64,000 nucleotides of DNA from Roseovarius mucosus DSM 17069 (GCF_000768555.3 NZ_KN293991.1:558001-622000), one strand, 5' to 3'; counted from the stretch's first letter, positions 42,850 to 52,910 are shown. Program-made: numbers and translations. Notes: generated by a model not told the origin, from the sequence alone.

Positions 42850-44376
42850 ATGTCTGCTATACCCGCCACGAATTCTCTGCACCCCACGCTTGAGCGCTCA
42901 CCGGCATCGCTGACCGGTTTGCGGACGGTGGCCGTCGGTGCCCTGCCATCTGAAGGCGCGCGAACATTCGCTGGCGTCTTCCGAAGTGTTGAAGAGGGTG
43001 CAGTGGAGCGGCAAAGCGAAGAGGAGGATTTGTCAGATACCGGGCTTGCCGCATCCCCCGCGGACGTCACCCGGACCCAGCCCCACGAGGGGTCGTTGCC
43101 TGAGACTGGTTTGCCGGTCACCGCCGCCGCGTCCGGACCCCGTGTCGGATCGGTGCCCACATTGTCGGACGCCACCCACCACCACGCGCAGGTAGTGCCA
43201 ATGCCCTCTGAAAAAGTGTCTTCTGGTATGGGCAGTGTTTCTCTGTCAGAGCCGATCAAGGATCACTTACCCACGCAAGATTCCCTGAACTCTGCCAATC
43301 GCACGCAACCCTTGGTCGGGCAACCGCAAGCGGATGAGGGCAGGCCCCCGGGGCAGGGGCAAAAAACGCCTTGGGCTGCCGATTACACGGATGCTCCCCC
43401 TGTCAATCAATCGCAGGGTCCTGCGCCAGAGACCTCGCAAGAGGGATCCAACCAAATGGATCAAGATGCAAGGGCAGCGGCAAGGACAGAGTTGGAAGAG
43501 CGCGACAAATGGCTCTTGGTATCGCGCGCGGGCCTGGCCAAGCCTCAGCCCCGGGCGGGGGCTGAATTCGGCCTTTCCCTACCGCCAGGTATGCGCAACT
43601 GGGCAGGGCTTGAAGGCCCAGCTCTGGCCGCTTTTGCGGGGCAATCTGAACTTGACCCGGACAATGCTTCGGATTCAGATCCGACCACCGGCTCGCCACG
43701 GGAGGCGAGATTTGGTTCGGGCCAGCCTTTTCTTTCGCAGAGGGATCTAGGGCCATCGCCCCTGGCTTCTTTGGCGATGCGATCACCGGGGCTCTCCGAC
43801 CTCAACGCACGGGATGCCTTTTCACTAGTTACTCTGTCTGCCGACGCAAAAGCGACTGATCTCGGAGACGAGGGGGGCGCGCCAACGGGCACGGAAGTGT
43901 CCGACTGGCGCGTCGTCCCCTCTGCAGGACCAAATCAGCCTCTTAGCGCCTTGGCACGACCCGATCTTGCACAGGCGCTTGCCCGGCAAATTGCGGTGGC
44001 GGTGCAATCAAGTGATGGGGGGAAACCGACCGTTGATCTCAGGCTCGCGCCCGAGGAACTGGGCCGGGTGCGCCTGAGGGTGAGCAGCCATGAGGGTGTC
44101 GTGACCGTTGCGGTCGTCGCGGAGCGTTCAGAAACGCTTGATCTTTTGCGGCGGCATGTCGAGGCGCTTGCGCGGGGGCTGCTGGATGTCGGGTATCAAG
44201 AGGCGCGATTCTCCTTTGCCGGGCAGAACTCCGGCGAGAACGCGGCCAAGGCACCTAAAGCACAAGGTTTCCACCAGGCCGAGGAACAGGGATTGGGCCC
44301 TATTCTGGATATGTCCTTGCCCCCAAACTTGCTTTCGCTCGCGATGGCGGGCGCACGCATCAATGTTTTGATTTAG
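42850..44376 (+). CDS. fliK: Flagellar hook-length control protein FliK
   Basis: 508 residues, with GAGGGGG upstream of the ATG. The long N-terminal part is Pro/Gly/Ser/Gln-rich and low in hydrophobics, as usual for the ruler region. The C-terminal Flg_hook domain is at about 385-460: VDLRLAPEELGRVRLRVSSH, VVAERSETLDLLRRHVEALA, GLLDVGYQEARFSF. It measures hook length and triggers the FlhB switch. flgD follows by 10 bp. Confidence 0.9.
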   Translation: MSAIPATNSLHPTLERSPASLTGLRTVAVGALPSEGARTFAGVFRSVEEGAVERQSEEEDLSDTGLAASPADVTRTQPHEGSLPETGLPVTAAASGPRVGSVPTLSDATHHHAQVVPMPSEKVSSGMGSVSLSEPIKDHLPTQDSLNSANRTQPLVGQPQADEGRPPGQGQKTPWAADYTDAPPVNQSQGPAPETSQEGSNQMDQDARAAARTELEERDKWLLVSRAGLAKPQPRAGAEFGLSLPPGMRNWAGLEGPALAAFAGQSELDPDNASDSDPTTGSPREARFGSGQPFLSQRDLGPSPLASLAMRSPGLSDLNARDAFSLVTLSADAKATDLGDEGGAPTGTEVSDWRVVPSAGPNQPLSALARPDLAQALARQIAVAVQSSDGGKPTVDLRLAPEELGRVRLRVSSHEGVVTVAVVAERSETLDLLRRHVEALARGLLDVGYQEARFSFAGQNSGENAAKAPKAQGFHQAEEQGLGPILDMSLPPNLLSLAMAGARINVLI

Positions 44377-44386
44377 AGGAAACAAG

Positions 44387-45076
44387 ATGGATGTGACGAC
44401 GATTTCACCGGGCACCGCGTCGGGTCGCGCAGCGGCAGCCGCCCCTCAGCCGGATGCCACCGCTGCGCGACCCACAACCGGATTCAGCTCTGATTTTGAG
44501 ACCTTTCTCAAGATGCTCACGACCCAATTGCGCAATCAGGACCCCCTCAATCCAATTGAATCCTCGGATTTTGCCGTGCAACTGGCGACTTTCTCGACGG
44601 TCGAACAACAGGTTCTGACCAACGACCTGCTCACCGATCTGGGGGCGCGACTGGGCGCACAGGGCTTGTCGCAAGTGTCCGGATGGATCGGGATGGAGGC
44701 GCTGGCAACCGGCCCTGTCGCCTTCTCCGGGCAGCCGATTTCCCTGATTGCTACAGTCGACTCCCAGGCGGATGCCGCTGAAATTGTTGCAACCGATGCC
44801 CAAGGCATCATCGTGAACCGCCAAGCGATCCCGGCGCGCTCTGGCCCGGTTGTTTGGTCTGGCCTCGATCCGGCAGGATTCCCGCTCGCGCAGGGGGAAT
44901 ACACGCTCACGGTGCACTCCCTCGCGGATCAAGAAACCCTCGCGCGCCATACCGCAAGCTTTTATCGTCAAATCGCCGAAGCACAGTTCGAGGCGGGCGA
45001 GACCGCCTTGATTCTCGAGAATGGCGAACGGATCGCCCCGGCGCAGGTTCTTGGCCTGCGTCCGGCGCCGAGATAG
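44387..45076 (+). CDS. flgD: Hook-cap scaffolding protein FlgD
   Basis: 229 residues; AGGAAACAAG precedes the start. N-terminal signature: FETFLKMLTTQLRNQDPLNP, then SSDFAVQLATFSTVEQQVLT. A C-terminal FlgD Ig-like/Tudor segment follows (GPVVWSGLDPAGFPLAQGEY). FlgD caps the growing hook. flgE, which often follows, is absent; the next gene is hmuV in the opposite orientation. Confidence 0.95.
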   Translation: MDVTTISPGTASGRAAAAAPQPDATAARPTTGFSSDFETFLKMLTTQLRNQDPLNPIESSDFAVQLATFSTVEQQVLTNDLLTDLGARLGAQGLSQVSGWIGMEALATGPVAFSGQPISLIATVDSQADAAEIVATDAQGIIVNRQAIPARSGPVVWSGLDPAGFPLAQGEYTLTVHSLADQETLARHTASFYRQIAEAQFEAGETALILENGERIAPAQVLGLRPAPR

Positions 45077-45128
45077 CGGTTCGCTCGTGATGTTGGTTTT
45101 GCGTATGGCTTGGCGTGCCCTGCCGTCA

Positions 45129-45917
45129 TCATCCCACGAACTCTTGCGCGGCTTGGGGCAGCAGATAGGGCACATGTCCAAGCGGCAGCGTGCTGACCCT
45201 GAGAGCGCAGCCGTAAACCGCCGAGAGTCTGCCAGAGGTCAGTACCTCGTGCGGCTTGCCGGCACCCGCAATCTCGCCCTGTTGCACCATCACGACATGA
45301 TCGGCAAACATCGCGGTCAGGTTCAGATCATGCATCACCGCGACCACACCGCCCCCCGCCTGCGCATAGTTGCGAGCAATCCGCATCACGCTCAGCTGTT
45401 GGCCGATATCGAGGCTCGATACCGGTTCGTCCAGGAAGAGCCAGTTTGCCCCGCCCGGTCCAACAGGTTCCCAGACCTGAGCGAGAACGCGCGCCAACTG
45501 GACCCGCTGCTGCTCGCCGCCCGAGAGATCCTGATAGAAACGATTGGCCAGATGCCCCAACCCCACACGCGCCAGCGCGCGGTCAGGAATGTCGGCGCGG
45601 GTCGCATGTTGTCCCGCGCCATGCCCGATACGCACCAGTTCGATCACCGTGAAGGGGAAAGCGATCCGCGTGGCCTGCGGCAATACCCCGCGCCGCGCGG
45701 CAAGGGCTGTGGCCGCGCGCGGATGCACATCCAAGCGGTCAAGTCGCACCCGGCCTGCTGCGGCGGTTTCGCCGGTCAACACCCGCAAGAGCGATGTCTT
45801 GCCAGAGCCGTTAGGGCCCACAATGGCCGTGATCTCGCCCGCCCGTGCACTGAGGCTGACATCACGCAGAATGGCCTTGCCCCCGATTGCGAGCGTGATC
45901 GCTTCCGCGTGGAGCAT
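45129..45917 (-). CDS. hmuV: Heme ABC transporter ATP-binding protein HmuV
   Basis: 262 residues from the ATG at 45917, which overlaps the hmuU stop (TGATG). Walker A GPNGSGKTS, signature LSGGEQQRVQLARVLAQ, Walker B WLFLDEP and H-loop VMHDLN are intact. It powers heme import. A reading continuing upstream to 46838 only antagonises hmuU in another frame and is not real. Confidence 0.95.
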   Translation of the reverse strand: MLHAEAITLAIGGKAILRDVSLSARAGEITAIVGPNGSGKTSLLRVLTGETAAAGRVRLDRLDVHPRAATALAARRGVLPQATRIAFPFTVIELVRIGHGAGQHATRADIPDRALARVGLGHLANRFYQDLSGGEQQRVQLARVLAQVWEPVGPGGANWLFLDEPVSSLDIGQQLSVMRIARNYAQAGGGVVAVMHDLNLTAMFADHVVMVQQGEIAGAGKPHEVLTSGRLSAVYGCALRVSTLPLGHVPYLLPQAAQEFVG

Positions 45918-46987
45918 CAGAAATCCCCCATAGGGCGCTGCCGTAGCAAGATCCAGAGAAAGACGGGTGCGCCGAGTACCGCCGTGACAATCCCGATAGG
46001 CAGTTCCGCCGGCGCGATGATCACCCGGCTGAAGATATCCGCGCCGAGCAAAAGGCTTGCCCCCAACAGGGCCGCATTCAGGAGGAGCGGGCCGTGGTCT
46101 GGTCCGGTCGCCAATCGAAGCAGATGTGGCACCACGATGCCGATAAAGCCGATCCCTCCCGAGGCTGCGACAGCACCGCCAGTGGCCGCTGCCACGGCGA
46201 GAATGGCCAGCGTCTTGACCCGTTGCACCGGAATGCCCAGGTGAAGCGCCGTTGCTTCGCCAAAGGCCAGCCCATTGAGGCCGCGCCCAAGCGTCATAGC
46301 CCCCGCCATGGCCAAAAGCAGGATCGGCGCTGCGGTGGCCACCTTGGCCCATGTTGCCCCGGCCAACGATCCCAGCCCCCAGAACGTCAGATCGCGCAAC
46401 TGCTGATCGTCTGCCGCATAGACCATCAGGCCAGAAACCGCGCCCGACAAAGCGCCAAGTGCAATCCCCGCCAGCAGCATGGTTGCCACCGACGTCCGTC
46501 CGCCGTGCGTTGCGACGCCATAGAGCAGAAGGACAGAGACCCAACCGCCGAAAAACGCTGCAACCGGGATCAAAAAATGTCCCAGACTGTCGCGCAGCGC
46601 GATGGGTAACAGGCTGCCCAACACAATCGCCGTGATTGCCCCAAGGCCGGCTCCTGCACTGACCCCCACGATCCCCGGATCGGCGAGCGGATTGCGAAAG
46701 AGCCCCTGCATCACTGTGCCCGAAACCGCGAGCGCCGCGCCCACCAGCACCCCCAAGAGCACGCGGGGCAGGCGCACCTCCCAGAGAATGATGCCCTGCA
46801 TTGGGGTGTCCTGCCCCCCTAAGCCGATCATTGACCATAGAGATACGCCTGATGCTCCGATCTCAAGACTGAGGACGCAGGTCAGGAGCAGACCAAGACC
46901 CAGCCACAGATGCGCGCGCCTGGCGCGCGTGCGCCGGTCTTGCAAAGGGCGATGCGACAGGGCGTCAGCTTGGGTCACGGTCATCAT
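45917..46987 (-). CDS. hmuU: Heme ABC transporter permease HmuU (FecCD family)
   Basis: About 356 residues; the start may be any of three close ATGs at 46996, 46987 or 46984. About ten membrane helices. Family motifs: LPRVLLGVLVGAALAVSGTV, FRNPLADPGIVGVSAGAGLG, and GFIGIVVPHLLRLATGPDHG (ATPase-coupling loop). It overlaps hmuT's 3' end by up to 32 bp. Confidence 0.95.
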   Translation of the reverse strand: MMTVTQADALSHRPLQDRRTRARRAHLWLGLGLLLTCVLSLEIGASGVSLWSMIGLGGQDTPMQGIILWEVRLPRVLLGVLVGAALAVSGTVMQGLFRNPLADPGIVGVSAGAGLGAITAIVLGSLLPIALRDSLGHFLIPVAAFFGGWVSVLLLYGVATHGGRTSVATMLLAGIALGALSGAVSGLMVYAADDQQLRDLTFWGLGSLAGATWAKVATAAPILLLAMAGAMTLGRGLNGLAFGEATALHLGIPVQRVKTLAILAVAAATGGAVAASGGIGFIGIVVPHLLRLATGPDHGPLLLNAALLGASLLLGADIFSRVIIAPAELPIGIVTAVLGAPVFLWILLRQRPMGDF

Positions 46988-47861
46988 CGGCCCCATGCGG
47001 CTGCGGATAAAGAGCGGTGTTCAACTCCAGCGCGGCCTTAGCCGTTCGAGGTCCAAATCCCAGCAGATAGAGCCCATTCATCCGGACAATCGATTCGGTC
47101 GCACCAGCCGGCGTGACCCGGATCGACGGCAGGGCAAAAAGCTGTTCGTCAAGGATGGCATGATCCCCCGTGCGGTCCATCATCAGGATCACATCGGGGG
47201 CGGCTTCTGCCACCGCCTCGTCTGTCATCTGCTTGTAGCCGTCAAACCCCGTGACCGCGTTGATGCCCCCTGCCATTTCGATGATCGCGGCGGCCTGCGT
47301 GTCGCGTCCGGACGCAAGGATGCGCCCGCCTTGCAGGCTGAGGATGAAGAGGACGCGCTTGCGCGCGCCCTCTGGCACCTGCGCCGTGCGTTCTGCGGCG
47401 GTCTCGAGTGCGCCGCGCGTCTCTGTCGCCAAGACTTCGGCGCGGTCAGGCACGCCCAGTGCCGCGCCGACGGCGATGATCTTGGCCAGGATGCCTTCTG
47501 CGCTTTGCGCCTCGGGGATGTTGACATAGGTCACGCCCGATTGCGCGAGAACCTCGATCGCTTCGGGTGGGCCAGCCCCTTCGATGGCCAGGATGAGGGA
47601 GGGCGCGACCGAGAGCACGCCTTCGGGGCTGAGCGCGCGGGCATAGCCCACGTCGGGCAATTCCGTCGCCTTGGGCGGAAAGGTCGAGGTGGTGTCGCGC
47701 GCCACCAGCCGATGTTCCTGCCCCAAGGCATGTACGATCTCTGTCACCGATCCGCCGATGGAGAGCACGCGGTCCGCCTCTTGCGCAAGGCTCGCCCCGG
47801 CCAGAGCCAAGAGCGCGACTTGTGCCAAGAGCACCCGGCGCGTCAGGGTAATCCCGCTCAT
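46965..47861 (-). CDS. hmuT: Periplasmic heme-binding protein HmuT
   Basis: 298 residues from the ATG at 47861, overlapping the hmuS stop (ATGA). Signal peptide ends ALLALAGASLAQ. Class III binding-protein pattern: RVLSIGGSVTEIVHALGQEH, LPDVGYARALSPEGVLSVAP and MAGGINAVTGFDGYKQMT. It delivers heme to HmuUV. Confidence 0.94.
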   Translation of the reverse strand: MSGITLTRRVLLAQVALLALAGASLAQEADRVLSIGGSVTEIVHALGQEHRLVARDTTSTFPPKATELPDVGYARALSPEGVLSVAPSLILAIEGAGPPEAIEVLAQSGVTYVNIPEAQSAEGILAKIIAVGAALGVPDRAEVLATETRGALETAAERTAQVPEGARKRVLFILSLQGGRILASGRDTQAAAIIEMAGGINAVTGFDGYKQMTDEAVAEAAPDVILMMDRTGDHAILDEQLFALPSIRVTPAGATESIVRMNGLYLLGFGPRTAKAALELNTALYPQPHGADDDRDPS

Positions 47862-48922
47862 GTCAGCGCCTCCGCGTCCGCCTCTTGCAGGCCCGGCAAC
47901 GTCTCGACGATCTGGCCAAAGGCGTCGCGGTTGTCGCGCCCCTCCTTGCCCAACCCGAAGATCTGAAAGATCAGCGACCCTTGGGCGTCGAACGCTTCGA
48001 CGGAAATCGCGGCACCGCGCTGGGTGGGTTTGTCTACAGCCCAAACCTCGGCCACGTGATCCAGTCGCAGGTGCAGGTTGAATCTCGGGTCCATCACGTT
48101 TTGCCACGGCCCCATGGGTTTGAGCGTGACAATCGGGCCCGAATGGATCTGGATACAGCCCCGATTGCCGACAAAGATCATCACCTCGGTGCCCGTCTGT
48201 GCCAGTTGGGTCAGCAGCGTATTGACCGCTTCGGTCGCCAGTGCGCGCACAAACGGCGCGCCCGCGATGCGGTAGGCCCCCAGCCGGTTCATCCGCAATT
48301 TGGACGTGAGGCGCAGGAACTGATGCGTATCGGTCATGCGCCGCCATTCCTCGCGCAGGACGTCGATTTTTTCGGCGTTGGATTTCGCGGCCTCGGGGGG
48401 CTTGCGCGGATCGACAGAGAGGGTTGGGGATTGCTCCGGCAGGGCCAGCGAGAGGCGCAGCGCCTCCCATGCGGTGAGCGATGATCCCGCGCGCAGGAAA
48501 ATCTTGTGTACCGCGTCGCCTGCGGCATCGAACACTTGCAGGCTGCGTTTGGGACCGGAGTCGGTCTCGGTCTCGACCATGAAGGCATGCCGCCAATGGC
48601 TTGGGAACATCCTGAGGTCGATCTCCTCGGCCAGCACCATCGCCGCGTGTGGGCCGGTGTGATAATTGTCATATCGCCCCACTTTCTCATGCACGCAGCT
48701 CTCATTGCGGGTGAGGGCCATCACATCGCCCAGCCGTTGAGCAGCCCCAATCACCTGATCGGGATGGGCGGCGATTGCGGTCACGCCGCGCCCGACATGA
48801 GCGGCGACAAGTTCTGCTTCACTGATTCCAAGGTGGTTCGCTTGATCGCGGCTGCGCATCTTGGGGTTCTCGGCCTGAAAGGCCCGGATTGCGTCGGGGG
48901 TAAGGGGAGCGGGGTTTGTCAT
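47858..48922 (-). CDS. hmuS: Hemin-degrading/transport factor HmuS (HemS/ChuS family)
   Basis: 354 residues from the ATG at 48922 (GAGG upstream); codons back to 49033 are in the promoter region. Two HemS-type repeats are visible, one around ALTRNESCVHEKVGRYDNYH and FPSHWRHAFMVE, the other around EVMIFVGNRGCIQIHSGP and DPRFNLHLRLDHVAEVWAVD. Members bind heme in the cytoplasm and release iron. First gene of hmuSTUV, divergent from hmuR. Confidence 0.93.
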   Translation of the reverse strand: MTNPAPLTPDAIRAFQAENPKMRSRDQANHLGISEAELVAAHVGRGVTAIAAHPDQVIGAAQRLGDVMALTRNESCVHEKVGRYDNYHTGPHAAMVLAEEIDLRMFPSHWRHAFMVETETDSGPKRSLQVFDAAGDAVHKIFLRAGSSLTAWEALRLSLALPEQSPTLSVDPRKPPEAAKSNAEKIDVLREEWRRMTDTHQFLRLTSKLRMNRLGAYRIAGAPFVRALATEAVNTLLTQLAQTGTEVMIFVGNRGCIQIHSGPIVTLKPMGPWQNVMDPRFNLHLRLDHVAEVWAVDKPTQRGAAISVEAFDAQGSLIFQIFGLGKEGRDNRDAFGQIVETLPGLQEADAEALT

Positions 48923-49021
48923 GCCGGCCTCATGTCTGGATGGATGGGCTGGCTGCATCGCGCCTCGGGCGCGGACGTGGCTCTGAACTACGATCCCTGA
49001 AACCTGGATCGCAATCTTGAC

Positions 49022-49039
49022 TCTTTTACTCATAAAAGA
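49022..49039. promoter_or_regulatory. Candidate operator between hmuS and hmuR
   Basis: A perfect inverted repeat TCTTTTA-CTCA-TAAAAGA lies in the 243-bp divergent gap. A TTGACT begins just upstream on the plus strand, so the palindrome would overlap an hmuR promoter spacer. An iron- or heme-responsive regulator is expected; the sequence does not match Fur or Irr consensus clearly. Confidence 0.5.
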
Positions 49040-49165
49040 TTAAAGAGCGCAAGGCCGATCCGGAAAAGATCGCGCAACCACTGAAACCAAAAGAAAAAAC
49101 CGTGCCAGCCTTTCGCAAGCACAACGGTGTGACAGCCATTGTCAACGAAACGAAAGGGACACGTG

Positions 49166-51190
49166 ATGACATCGCGCAGGCGCTGCATATTACTGACAAC
49201 AACCTGCCTCTGCATTGGGCTTGGCCAAGGATGTGTCGGTTTCGCTCAAGAGACCTTACCGCAAGAGGGCTTTCTTGGCACCCTGACGCTTGGAGAAAGC
49301 AAGCGCGCGGTGCAGACCGAAACCGCCACGCCGACGACCGTGATCGACGAAGAGGAAATTCGCGACCGTCAAGCCGGGTCTGTGGCCGAATTGCTGGTAA
49401 CGGTGCCTTCGGTGGCCCTGCTCAACGGCGACACGGCGCAGGGGTCTGGCATCTCGATCCGGGGCTTTGGCTCGAATGACACATTCGGCACGGATCAAAA
49501 GGTGCTGATTCAGGTCGATGGGGCCACGCGCGGTTCCGAGGAGCTTTACCGTATCGGCACGCAGCTCTTTACCGATCCGTTCCTTTTCAAGGAGGTCGAG
49601 GTGATCCGGGGCACGGTCGGGTCGTTCGAATACGGGTCTGGCGTTGTGGGCGGCGTCGTGCGGCTCGAAACCATCGACCCAGAGGATGTGACCGAAGGCG
49701 AGACCGGGTTTGGCCTGCGTCAAACTCTGGAATTCCAGACCAACGGCAATGGTGTGACGTCTTCGACCATCGGGGCGTGGCAACCGACCGAGAATTTCGG
49801 CCTGCTCTTCAACTATGTCAGCCGCAGGCTGGGTTTTCCCGAGGATGGCAGTGGCACTGTCATCAACCCGCTCAGGGCGCGGATCGACGATCCCTCGATG
49901 TTGATCAAGGCCAAGTATCGCTTTGGCGAGGATAAGGCCCATTCGATCGAGGCCAGCTATCAGGACACCCAAAGTTCACAATTCGACGTGCCGTTCGACA
50001 GCTTTGGCAATCTCACCTTCTTCGGCAACGTCGACCGCGAGGTCGAGAGCCAGACAAGCATCCTCAAATACAACTTCAACCCGCTTAACGATCTGGTTGA
50101 TCTGACGCTGCAATATTCGCATGTGGATGAATCAATCCTTCAGTCTCCTGTCTCTTGCCCTGGCAGCCCACCGGCTCCGATCAGCATTTGTTCGGCGCTG
50201 CTTGATGCGGACCATGATTACGAAACGACCACGCTTACACTCAAGAACACATCCCTGTTCGATACCGGCGCATTGCGCCACGATCTGACAGCGGGGGTCG
50301 AATACATCAACCGCGAGCGCGTCAATGCCTTTGCCGCACCGGGGGGAGAAGATAACCGCTGGGCGATCTTTGCTGTGGATGAGATCGACATCGGTCGTGC
50401 TTGGACGTTGACGCCCGCCATCCGTTACGAAACCTCTGAGGTCAACGGAAACACCGCCCCCAACGATGGGCGCTTTTCCGAGGACGCGCTGGTGGGCGGT
50501 CTGTCGCTGCGCTATGCGTTCAACAACGGCTTTACCCTGTTCGGCAGCGCCGCCTATACCGAGGTTTTGCCGATCATCGACGATCTGGAATTCCCTATCC
50601 GGATTGGGCGGAGCGAAAAATCGCGCACCTATGAGCTTGGCTTTTCCTATGACCGTCGCGGTCTCTTGCGCGACAGTGACAGTCTGGCGCTCAAGGTCAC
50701 GTATTTCGACAGTGAACTTTGGGATGTGAATTCCTTTGTCGATACCACGCCCGCCCAAGCCCTACTGGATGAAATCCAGACCCAAGGGCTGGAGTTTGAA
50801 GCGTCCTATGCCATGGGAAACGGCTTTTACGTCGATCTCAACGCCACAATCTCCGATGGCGAAGAGGTGGACGCATTGGGTGGGGTCCGTGATTGGCGCA
50901 ACCTTGCTGCCAACAGCCTGCGCGCCACTGTGGGTAAGGTGTTTGACGACACCTATGACCTGAGTTGGGAGGTTGTCAGCGCCGACTCCATCACCGTCAA
51001 CGGCGTGCGGGACGAGGGGTATACGGTCCACAACCTGCGCGCTACCATCGCCCCCGAGCGGGGAGTTTGGGAGGGAACCGAATTTCGCGTCGGCATCGAG
51101 AATCTGCTCGACGAGCAATACATGCCCAACCTGGCCACCCGTCCGGCGGTGGGGCGAAATTTCAAGCTGACGCTCGCCAAGACATTCTAA
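49166..51190 (+). CDS. hmuR: TonB-dependent heme receptor HmuR
   Basis: 674 residues from the ATG at 49166 (AAGGGAC upstream). Signal peptide ends near GCVGFAQ. The plug domain follows (TTVIDEEEIRDRQAGSVAEL; GISIRGFGSNDTFGTDQKVL), then the 22-strand barrel, ending NLATRPAVGRNFKLTLAKTF with a C-terminal Phe. It takes up heme across the outer membrane and is paired with hmuSTUV. tonB/exbBD are not nearby. Confidence 0.94.
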   Translation: MTSRRRCILLTTTCLCIGLGQGCVGFAQETLPQEGFLGTLTLGESKRAVQTETATPTTVIDEEEIRDRQAGSVAELLVTVPSVALLNGDTAQGSGISIRGFGSNDTFGTDQKVLIQVDGATRGSEELYRIGTQLFTDPFLFKEVEVIRGTVGSFEYGSGVVGGVVRLETIDPEDVTEGETGFGLRQTLEFQTNGNGVTSSTIGAWQPTENFGLLFNYVSRRLGFPEDGSGTVINPLRARIDDPSMLIKAKYRFGEDKAHSIEASYQDTQSSQFDVPFDSFGNLTFFGNVDREVESQTSILKYNFNPLNDLVDLTLQYSHVDESILQSPVSCPGSPPAPISICSALLDADHDYETTTLTLKNTSLFDTGALRHDLTAGVEYINRERVNAFAAPGGEDNRWAIFAVDEIDIGRAWTLTPAIRYETSEVNGNTAPNDGRFSEDALVGGLSLRYAFNNGFTLFGSAAYTEVLPIIDDLEFPIRIGRSEKSRTYELGFSYDRRGLLRDSDSLALKVTYFDSELWDVNSFVDTTPAQALLDEIQTQGLEFEASYAMGNGFYVDLNATISDGEEVDALGGVRDWRNLAANSLRATVGKVFDDTYDLSWEVVSADSITVNGVRDEGYTVHNLRATIAPERGVWEGTEFRVGIENLLDEQYMPNLATRPAVGRNFKLTLAKTF

Positions 51191-51199
51191 GAAGGAATC

Positions 51200-51228
51200 A
51201 GGGGGCAGGGCGCTTCGACTTGCCCCCT
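51200..51228 (+). terminator. Terminator after hmuR
   Basis: An 8-bp stem AGGGGGCA/TGCCCCCT with a 13-base loop lies 10 bp after the stop and is followed by TGTTACC. The remaining 170 bp before the aldehyde dehydrogenase gene show no gene. Confidence 0.65.
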
Positions 51229-51401
51229 TGTTACCGCAGCTTCGAACCGTGCCAACAGCTTTCAGACCTTGCGCGCGCGGGATCGCTCGATCACGCTGAC
51301 GACGAGCGAATCCAACCCTTAGCCTCAATACGCCGTGTACGATCGGCAGGATCCGACAGGACACCATGGTGAGGGGAATTTGAACACCAAGGAGCCAAGG
51401 C

Positions 51402-52868
51402 ATGAAAGACATTGATCCCGATGCAACACCGGTCATCCCAAAGCCACTGAACCTGATTGGCAACGCGTGGGTCCCCGCACTCTCGGGCAAGGTGATGGAG
51501 GTGCTTTCGCCCATTGACGGGCTGCCCTTTGCCCAGATTGCCGACAGCGACGCCAGCGATATCGACGCGGCGGTCGCAGCGGCGCGTGCGGCCTTTGACG
51601 GCGGCGAGTGGTCCAGACTAACCGCCGCAGAGCGGGGCCGCCTGATGATCCGCCTCTCCGAGCGTATCCTTGAGAATATCGAACCACTGGCACAGCTCGA
51701 GCGGCGCGATAACGGCAAGCCGATTGCGCAGGCGCGCGCCGATATGAAAGTCACTGCACGCTATTTCGAATTCTACGGCGGTGGCGCGGACAAGGTGCAT
51801 GGCGAGATCGTGCCCTTTCTCAACGGCTATAATGTCGAAGTGCACCGCGAGCCCTATGGCGTGACCGGCCATATCATCCCGTGGAACTATCCTGCGCAGA
51901 TGTTTGGCCGTTCGGTTGCCCCGGCGCTCGCCATGGGCAATGCCACGGTCCTGAAACCCGCTGAAGACGCCTGCCTCAGCGCGTTGCGGATTGCTGAACT
52001 GGCGATCGATGTGGGCTTTCCCCCCGGTGCCATCAATATCGTCACCGGGCGCGGTGCCGTGGCCGGTCAGGCGCTGGCGGATCATCGGGGGATTGATTTC
52101 ATGTCCTTCACCGGGTCGCCAGAGGTCGGCGTGATCGTCCAGACCGCAGCGGCCAGGAATTTCATTGGCTGCACGCTGGAATTGGGAGGCAAGTCACCGC
52201 AGATCGTGTTCGACGACGCTGACCTTGAGGCGGCGATGCCGGTTCTCGTCAATGCGGTGATCCAGAATGCCGGCCAGACCTGCTCGGCGGGCACCCGCGT
52301 GCTCTTGCAGCGTGGCATCTACGACCGCGCCGTGGCCGAATTGACGTCCCGGTTCAGCGCCATCGCCGCCTCGGATTCCGGCGAGGATGCGGTGCTTGGG
52401 CCGCTCATCTCCGCCAAGCAGAAAAAGCGGGTCGAGACCTATATCGCTGAGGCCGACGCGCCGCTTATGGCCCGTGGCAGCATCCGCCCCGATGCGCCAA
52501 AAGGCGGTTATTACGTTGCCCCCGCCGTGTTCGGCCCATGCGATCCCAAGGCGCGGATCGCACAAGAAGAGGTGTTCGGCCCGGTGCTCTGCCTGATCCC
52601 GTTCGAGGATGAAGCCGAGGCGATTTCGATTGCCAATGCCACTGACTATGGCCTTGTCGCCGCCGTCTGGACCCGCGATGGCGGACGCCAACAGCGTGTG
52701 GCCAAGGCGATGCGCTGCGGTCAGGTGTTTATCAACGGCTACGGCGCGGGTGGCGGCGTCGAATTGCCCTTTGGCGGCATCCGCAAGTCGGGCCATGGCC
52801 GCGAAAAGGGCTTTGCCGCGCTGCTCGAATTCTCGCGGATCAAGACGATCATCAACCATCACGGCTAG
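51402..52868 (+). CDS. NAD(P)-dependent aldehyde dehydrogenase
   Basis: 488 residues, typical length. Catalytic Cys294 in NAGQTCSAGTR, general-base Glu260 in TLELGGKSP, and Asn162 in PWNYP are in place. FTGSPEVG is the cofactor-binding turn. The specific aldehyde is not evident. It is followed after 42 bp by an SDR gene, suggesting a shared alcohol/aldehyde catabolic step. Confidence 0.95.
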   Translation: MKDIDPDATPVIPKPLNLIGNAWVPALSGKVMEVLSPIDGLPFAQIADSDASDIDAAVAAARAAFDGGEWSRLTAAERGRLMIRLSERILENIEPLAQLERRDNGKPIAQARADMKVTARYFEFYGGGADKVHGEIVPFLNGYNVEVHREPYGVTGHIIPWNYPAQMFGRSVAPALAMGNATVLKPAEDACLSALRIAELAIDVGFPPGAINIVTGRGAVAGQALADHRGIDFMSFTGSPEVGVIVQTAAARNFIGCTLELGGKSPQIVFDDADLEAAMPVLVNAVIQNAGQTCSAGTRVLLQRGIYDRAVAELTSRFSAIAASDSGEDAVLGPLISAKQKKRVETYIAEADAPLMARGSIRPDAPKGGYYVAPAVFGPCDPKARIAQEEVFGPVLCLIPFEDEAEAISIANATDYGLVAAVWTRDGGRQQRVAKAMRCGQVFINGYGAGGGVELPFGGIRKSGHGREKGFAALLEFSRIKTIINHHG

Positions 52869-52910
52869 GCCGCGCTGCGGGTGGCACTGACAAGACCAAA
52901 GGAATGCAAG

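Noticed and set aside
45129..46838. Long reading through hmuV into hmuU
   Set aside because: Upstream half lies in an alternate frame of hmuU; HmuV proper begins at 45917 with a ribosome site.
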